The notes under the pieces are model-generated. The model saw nothing but the letters and a program-made list of their open reading frames with translations, was not told where the DNA came from and made no database searches. Shown here piece by piece: positions 60,870-64,000 of a DNA stretch of 64,000 nt (its first letter is position 1; every line of letters starts with the position of its first letter). Location of the stretch: NCBI RefSeq assembly GCF_047948215.1, contig NC_134455.1, positions 78,870,189 through 78,934,188 on the forward strand. The letters run 5' to 3'. The stretch is from Lycorma delicatula (Eukaryota > Arthropoda > Insecta > Hemiptera > Fulgoridae). The position numbers and the translations under genes are program-made.

Positions 60870-60990
60870 TGCGTAATCATCATGCGGCCGGCTTACGGCT
60901 CCACTTAGGTGGTTACACTGGCAGTGCCGCCAATCCTGGCCGACTAGCTACTATCTGATGGGTGAGTTCGGATTGGGTGGGTAGCCTGGA

Positions 60991-61194
60991 GTGGTGCGGC
61001 GTACATCCGACGGGATTTGTTTCAGATGTTGGAATCCAGGCCACAGGGCCAAGTTCTGTTCTGCCGCAGACAGAAGCGGCCACTGTTTTACACGCGGTAA
61101 GGCTGGTCAGTTACGCAAGAACTACCAGCAGGACCCTAGGTGCTTATCTTGTAAGTCACATGGTCATGCACCTAGGGTAGGGGATGTAAGATGA
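60991..61194 (+). pseudogene. R1-like ORF1 C-terminal fragment with CCHC knuckles
   Basis: A 67-codon frame from an internal ATG. Knuckle 1 (residues 10-23) is intact as Cx2Cx4Hx4C. Knuckle 2 (about 32-45) has Arg for Cys, Gln for His and Tyr for Cys. Knuckle 3 (about 51-59) keeps CxxC and GHA, then the frame ends DVR-stop. Sequence upstream of the ATG within the element gives no longer frame in phase. The plus-strand frame at 60962-61180 is a shadow. The protein would bind nucleic acid poorly, if made at all. Confidence 0.7.
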
Positions 61195-61348
61195 CTCCAT
61201 CAGCATCTGGAACTGATTCTTCGTAGGAACATCATGGTGTCTGAGAGACAGCTCTATGCGAGAGGGGGTGGGAGGCCTCGGTCTCCCGCTTACAATGATC
61301 GGGTGACGACTCCATTGCAGTACAGTTGGAGGGAAAGTAAGACCTAGT

Positions 61349-61460
61349 CCCGGTGGGGAATTCTTTCGGGGGTTTCTCATTAGAGGCACGGCATAAAGAC
61401 GAGTTCCGGTGGGGGAATCCTTTGGGGTCCCCTCATCAGAGGCATAGTGCCTAATGGACC
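61349..61460 (+). repeat. Two-copy tandem repeat, about 56 bp
   Basis: GTCCCGGTGGGGAATTC..CTCATTAGAGGCA is repeated as GTTCCGGTGGGGGAATCC..CTCATCAGAGGCA, inside the 3' part of the R1-like derivative. Confidence 0.75.
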
Positions 61461-61815
61461 GCGTCCCGGCTATCTGGCGGAAACTTTGTTCCCGACGAGA
61501 TAGAGGCTATGGCACCTCTCAGAGCCGAGTTTATGTTTAGTTGCGGATCCGGCGGGTGGTGGCGAGGAAAAAAAAGAAAAAAGATGCGTAATCATCGGGG
61601 TGAATTTATTTTGTAAATAGATTTTTGTATTATTTTTATTTATTTATTTTTTTTTTTTTTGAGAGGTTTATTGGGGCATCGACTACTTTGGTCATTAGCC
61701 CCATCACACTTCAAAAAAAAAATAAATAATGAAAAAAAAAGGTTCAATTATTCACATTTCTATGAAACAAAATGTTCAAAAATTTACGTTCTTCTATAAC
61801 TTCGAATCCAGAATA

Positions 61816-62199
61816 TTACTTTTTAGGCTTTCCTTTCGGCCATCCTTTCTTACACCGTTTCTCCATTCTTCTGACGGCCTCAACCTCTGATGACAGCGTA
61901 TCTGAGGCCTCAGACATGGCATCGTCTTCCTCTCTTTCCAATGCCAGTGACGTTCTGCGGCTGACGTCAGGAGACAAAAACATCGTTGGTGCAGTTAGCA
62001 TCGTCGCTATTGAATCTAAACTAGCAAGCGATGCACTTTCCGCGGCTGATGAACTGGATTCTACCTCTACTGCAGTGCTGGGTCCAGCTGTAACGGATGC
62101 TCTCGCTGAAGCTATTCTTTGAGCTTTTGGAGGCTCTATTGTTGCAGTTTTTATTTCATCTGCGTCTGGTGCTTTTTCTATAATAACTTGCACCTTCAT
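61816..62199 (-). CDS. Second open frame of the LINE-like derivative, 127 codons
   Basis: Starts MKVQVIIEKAPDADE, has a long Ser/Ala/Glu-rich middle (VEVESSSSAAESASLASL, EREEDDAMSEASDTLSSEV), and ends in a basic tail, RRMEKRCKKGWPKGKPKK. The low-complexity acidic middle and basic end resemble N-terminal parts of LINE ORF1 proteins, but no domain can be named. It is intact over its length and less AT-biased than its surroundings. The plus-strand frame at 61772-62122 is a shadow. Confidence 0.5.
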   Translation of the reverse strand: MKVQVIIEKAPDADEIKTATIEPPKAQRIASARASVTAGPSTAVEVESSSSAAESASLASLDSIATMLTAPTMFLSPDVSRRTSLALEREEDDAMSEASDTLSSEVEAVRRMEKRCKKGWPKGKPKK

Positions 62200-62200
62200 T

Positions 62201-62368
62201 TCAGTAGTCAGATTTTCTTTTCACAATTTCTTTTGGTTTGTGACTACATGACGGAGTAATCTGTTTCTCTCCGTCAGATAAATCAAGATTTTTAATTTTT
62301 ACGCATGTTGGTGGCTTTACAATCGCAGATTTAGTTGGTTTTTTAAACGGCGCTGGTGGCTCTCTCAT
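62201..62368 (-). CDS. First open frame of the LINE-like derivative, 55 codons
   Basis: Reads MREPPAPFKKPTKSAIVKPP, then TCVKIKNLDLSDGEKQ and HKPKEIVKRKSDY. It is basic, proline- and lysine-rich and probably disordered. Its TGA (62201-62203) is one base from the ATG of the next frame (62197-62199). The two could be one ORF split by a frameshift, or a stop-and-restart pair. Function unknown; an ORF1-type role is assumed from position. Confidence 0.45.
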   Translation of the reverse strand: MREPPAPFKKPTKSAIVKPPTCVKIKNLDLSDGEKQITPSCSHKPKEIVKRKSDY

Positions 62369-62394
62369 TAATTATTATTATTATTATTATTATA

Positions 62395-63360
62395 TGAAGT
62401 AAAAAAGTGTAAAAGTTTGGGTTGTAATGTATTAATTATAAATATTGAAATGAACGAACAAATAAAAATCAACATAATTTAAATCTTCATCTTATTATTT
62501 GTTTATCCCATCTTAAATTATTATATACTCGTAATTTTGTTTGTTTGCATGGTAGTTTTGACTAAAGTTGTTAGGAATACGTAGTCCGAGCTTAAAATTA
62601 ATTAGCTTCGGGAGTCCCCGCGAGGGGGTCACTTTAAATAACTTACACCTTAATTTTTATAAATCGAAATAAAATTGAAGAAACTTATGGACAACGCTAA
62701 TGATTGGTTAAACGATTTTTTGTGTTTAGTAATAGTTCAGAACATAGTATGTATCCAGCAAAATTATATTAACTATTATTTATCTAATCCAATTAGAAGG
62801 GAGTAGGAAAACGTTACCCCTTGCCACCAATAGCCCCCCAAAATTTAACTGCTGGATCCGCCCCAGTCTAATGGTACAACATGATTGGTTATATCCGGGT
62901 CAATGAACGTCGTATTTAAAAATGTCAGTAAAATGTTTTTCACATATTTTTTTGATATTTTCATTCTCACATCGGCAGCAGTGAAACTAGTTCTTATAAA
63001 TTTTAACGGTAATTCAATTTAAATATTATTTATGTCATAATTGCAGACTATAGCTTAGGTTGTAATAAGCAAAATATTATGAATGAAACTGAATTAAAGA
63101 GAAAGATTTTTTAAGTTCTTTCAGTACATTGAATTACCAATATATCATACTTATCAAAATTACTTAATAATTATTTTGTTTCAAATATTAATGTAATGAT
63201 TAGTTGTGCGATTAGAAATGAGAAAAATTTCTAACCTACGTCACAGATTATTTTCTAAATTCGTATACAACTTCTTTCATTAAGAACTTTATAGTAAATA
63301 ACTTTTAAAAGATTATAAATTTATTAAAATGAAGAGACAAATATATTAAACCGTACTATA
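62395..63360. other. AT-rich DNA with small GC-rich scraps
   Basis: 62600-62635 (GGGAGTCCCCGCGAGGGGGT) and 62810-62880 (CCCCTTGCCACCAATAGCCC, GCTGGATCCGCCCCAG) look like transposon ends but cannot be classified. No gene. Confidence 0.5.
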
Positions 63361-63848
63361 ATCTATAAAAGTTATAAATAGTGAAATACGGTAAAGTCCT
63401 TTCCTCCCGGTAAAACGAATGGTGACAAGAATTGTGCATAGCGAGAGAATCGGGAGGGTGAAGCTACAGAGACCACTCTTCTGAATAGTTGTCGATGACC
63501 AGCTAGGGAATACAGGTAATGTGTGCTGGCTATGTAAAAAGTAAAAAATAATATTCACGGCGGATCACAGGAAATGCGGCATAGAAAATTAAGTACTCAC
63601 AAAAACTGCCCACAAGGGCCTAATAATATTTTGCGGAACACGAAAAATATGAGACATTAAGAGAGGGGTTAGTTTGTTTATCTTATCAAGAGGAACGAGT
63701 GAATAGGAAAAGAAGGGGAGAGAAAATAGTGTAAGAGAGAGAGAGAGTGAGAGAGAGAGAGAGAATGACAGGTAGGGAGCAGCAGATATTATTACTATAT
63801 TGATCCGGTTGCCTTGAACGGATTCGTCCAAACTGTCCAATTATTTTG
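63361..63848. other. Less AT-biased region with a (GA)n run, unassigned
   Basis: 63390-63530 has balanced composition but no open frame that I recognise. A GA-rich microsatellite lies at about 63737-63766. The minus-strand frames at 63346-63558 and 63589-63840 cross this low-complexity sequence and are not supported. Confidence 0.45.
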
Positions 63849-63849
63849 C

Positions 63850-64000
63850 GTTATTGCGTAATCGGTGGTCCGGTTCGCCTTCAGAGAACAACCTCCGTGG
63901 TCGCCTTGGACGAGCACCTAGAGGCACCCACAGCACGTCCCGCCGGACCTTGGCGAGAGTTGTAGCTCTCCTCCGGTAACAAGGTTTGATATAACAGTTC
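63850..64000. other. CpG-rich window edge, possible 5' end of a gene or element
   Basis: About a dozen CpG dinucleotides occur in the last 150 bp, against very few in most of the window. Composition is near 55% G+C. No long frame is present and the sequence is cut by the window end. It could be a host promoter or first exon, or another mobile element. Confidence 0.35.

Larger units (their letters stand above)
60882..61584 (+). mobile_element. Short R1-like LINE derivative with a 12-bp target duplication
   Basis: A 703-bp GC-rich insertion flanked by exact TGCGTAATCATC (60870-60881 and 61585-61596), ending in an A-rich tail (GAGGAAAAAAAAGAAAAAAG). The frame at 60991-61194 encodes CFRCWNPGHRAKFC, a complete CCHC zinc knuckle, then CFTRGKAGQLRKNY, a knuckle that lost its second Cys, its His and its last Cys, then CLSCKSHGHA. 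Three such knuckles end ORF1 of R1-clade LINEs, which package element RNA. No endonuclease or reverse transcriptase follows; the rest looks like 3' untranslated sequence with a two-copy repeat (about 61349 and 61400). It is non-autonomous. The minus-strand frame at 61156-61389 is a shadow. Confidence 0.8.
61647..62368 (-). mobile_element. Short LINE-like derivative with a poly(A) tail
   Basis: On the minus strand this has a start at 62366-62368 (MREPPAPFKKPTK), two consecutive open frames, and a 3' region with the hairpin GGGGC / GCCCC (61698-61702 and 61673-61677) around CTAATGACC and GTCGATG. It ends in a 14-nt A run (T run 61647-61660). The GGGGCTAATGACC phrase followed by a poly(A) is typical of R1-like LINE 3' ends. 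The 5' side abuts an (ATT)n run (62371-62394), so target duplications cannot be judged. No endonuclease or reverse transcriptase is present. It faces the element at 60882 tail to tail, about 60 bp apart. Confidence 0.65.

Noticed and set aside
61156..61389. Minus-strand 77-codon frame opposite the zinc-knuckle fragment
   Set aside because: Shadow of a GC-rich retroelement; the plus strand carries recognisable CCHC motifs.
61772..62122. Plus-strand 116-codon Ser/Ala-rich frame
   Set aside because: Shadow of the minus-strand frame 61816-62199, which agrees with the poly(A) and 3' hairpin orientation.
63589..63840. Minus-strand frame with a long Ser-Leu run
   Set aside because: The Ser-Leu run is the translation of a GA microsatellite.
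63970..63990. GGTAACAAGGTTT resembling the 3' end of small-subunit rRNA
   Set aside because: Neighbouring bases do not match rRNA on either side; the similarity is about 13 nt and probably chance.

Overview
The window looks like a gene-poor stretch of an AT-rich insect genome (roughly three quarters A+T by eye). The mix of mobile elements (mariner-like, hAT, RTE-like, Jockey-like and R1-like relics, plus tRNA-derived SINEs) suits a hemipteran-type genome, but the order is an inference and no species is claimed. I find no convincing host protein-coding gene, true tRNA, rRNA or CRISPR. Nearly every coding-like signal is a decayed transposon. The rest is AT-rich DNA, dinucleotide microsatellites, palindromes and short dispersed repeats.

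Layout. 1-13 kb: a mariner-like transposase relic on the minus strand (about 1517-2400), a SINE with a perfect fold-back at its head (4811-5042), TA, GT and A runs, and a 250-bp repeat present twice (9882 and 11257). 13-29 kb: a second transposase relic (13450-14065), two fold-back elements (14986-15197 and 27521-27751), a 390-bp polypyrimidine tract (17904-18289), a SINE (19249-19530), a mariner-like element that keeps its inverted repeats but lost its catalytic residues (19660-20580), and a repeat pair (23719 and 25830).

29-44 kb is the retrotransposon-rich part. It holds a SINE with target duplications (29928-30201) just upstream of a Jockey-like LINE relic (30229-32600), a fourth transposase relic (34890-35530), and a 5'-truncated SINE with a perfect 14-bp duplication (35607-35765). 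Next comes an RTE-like LINE that reaches both ends (37415-40169, minus) but is internally deleted and carries two in-frame stops, then tRNA-like SINE heads and a further SINE (42013-42375).

44-64 kb: an unusually long unassigned reading frame (45014-45436), a long inverted repeat (46371-46530), a hAT relic with a well-spaced core promoter (47689-48482), and an unrecognised coding-like fragment (57826-58017). Two short LINE derivatives then converge tail to tail (60882-61584 plus; 61647-62368 minus), and a CpG-rich edge (63850-64000) may belong to a gene outside the window.

The elements do not form a working pathway. Every transposase and reverse transcriptase seen is broken, so SINE copies must have been mobilised by LINE machinery encoded elsewhere. 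I see no clear undescribed system. The most unusual signals are the perfect inverted duplications inside two SINE copies, the deletion derivatives of LINEs with intact target duplications, and the fold-back elements.
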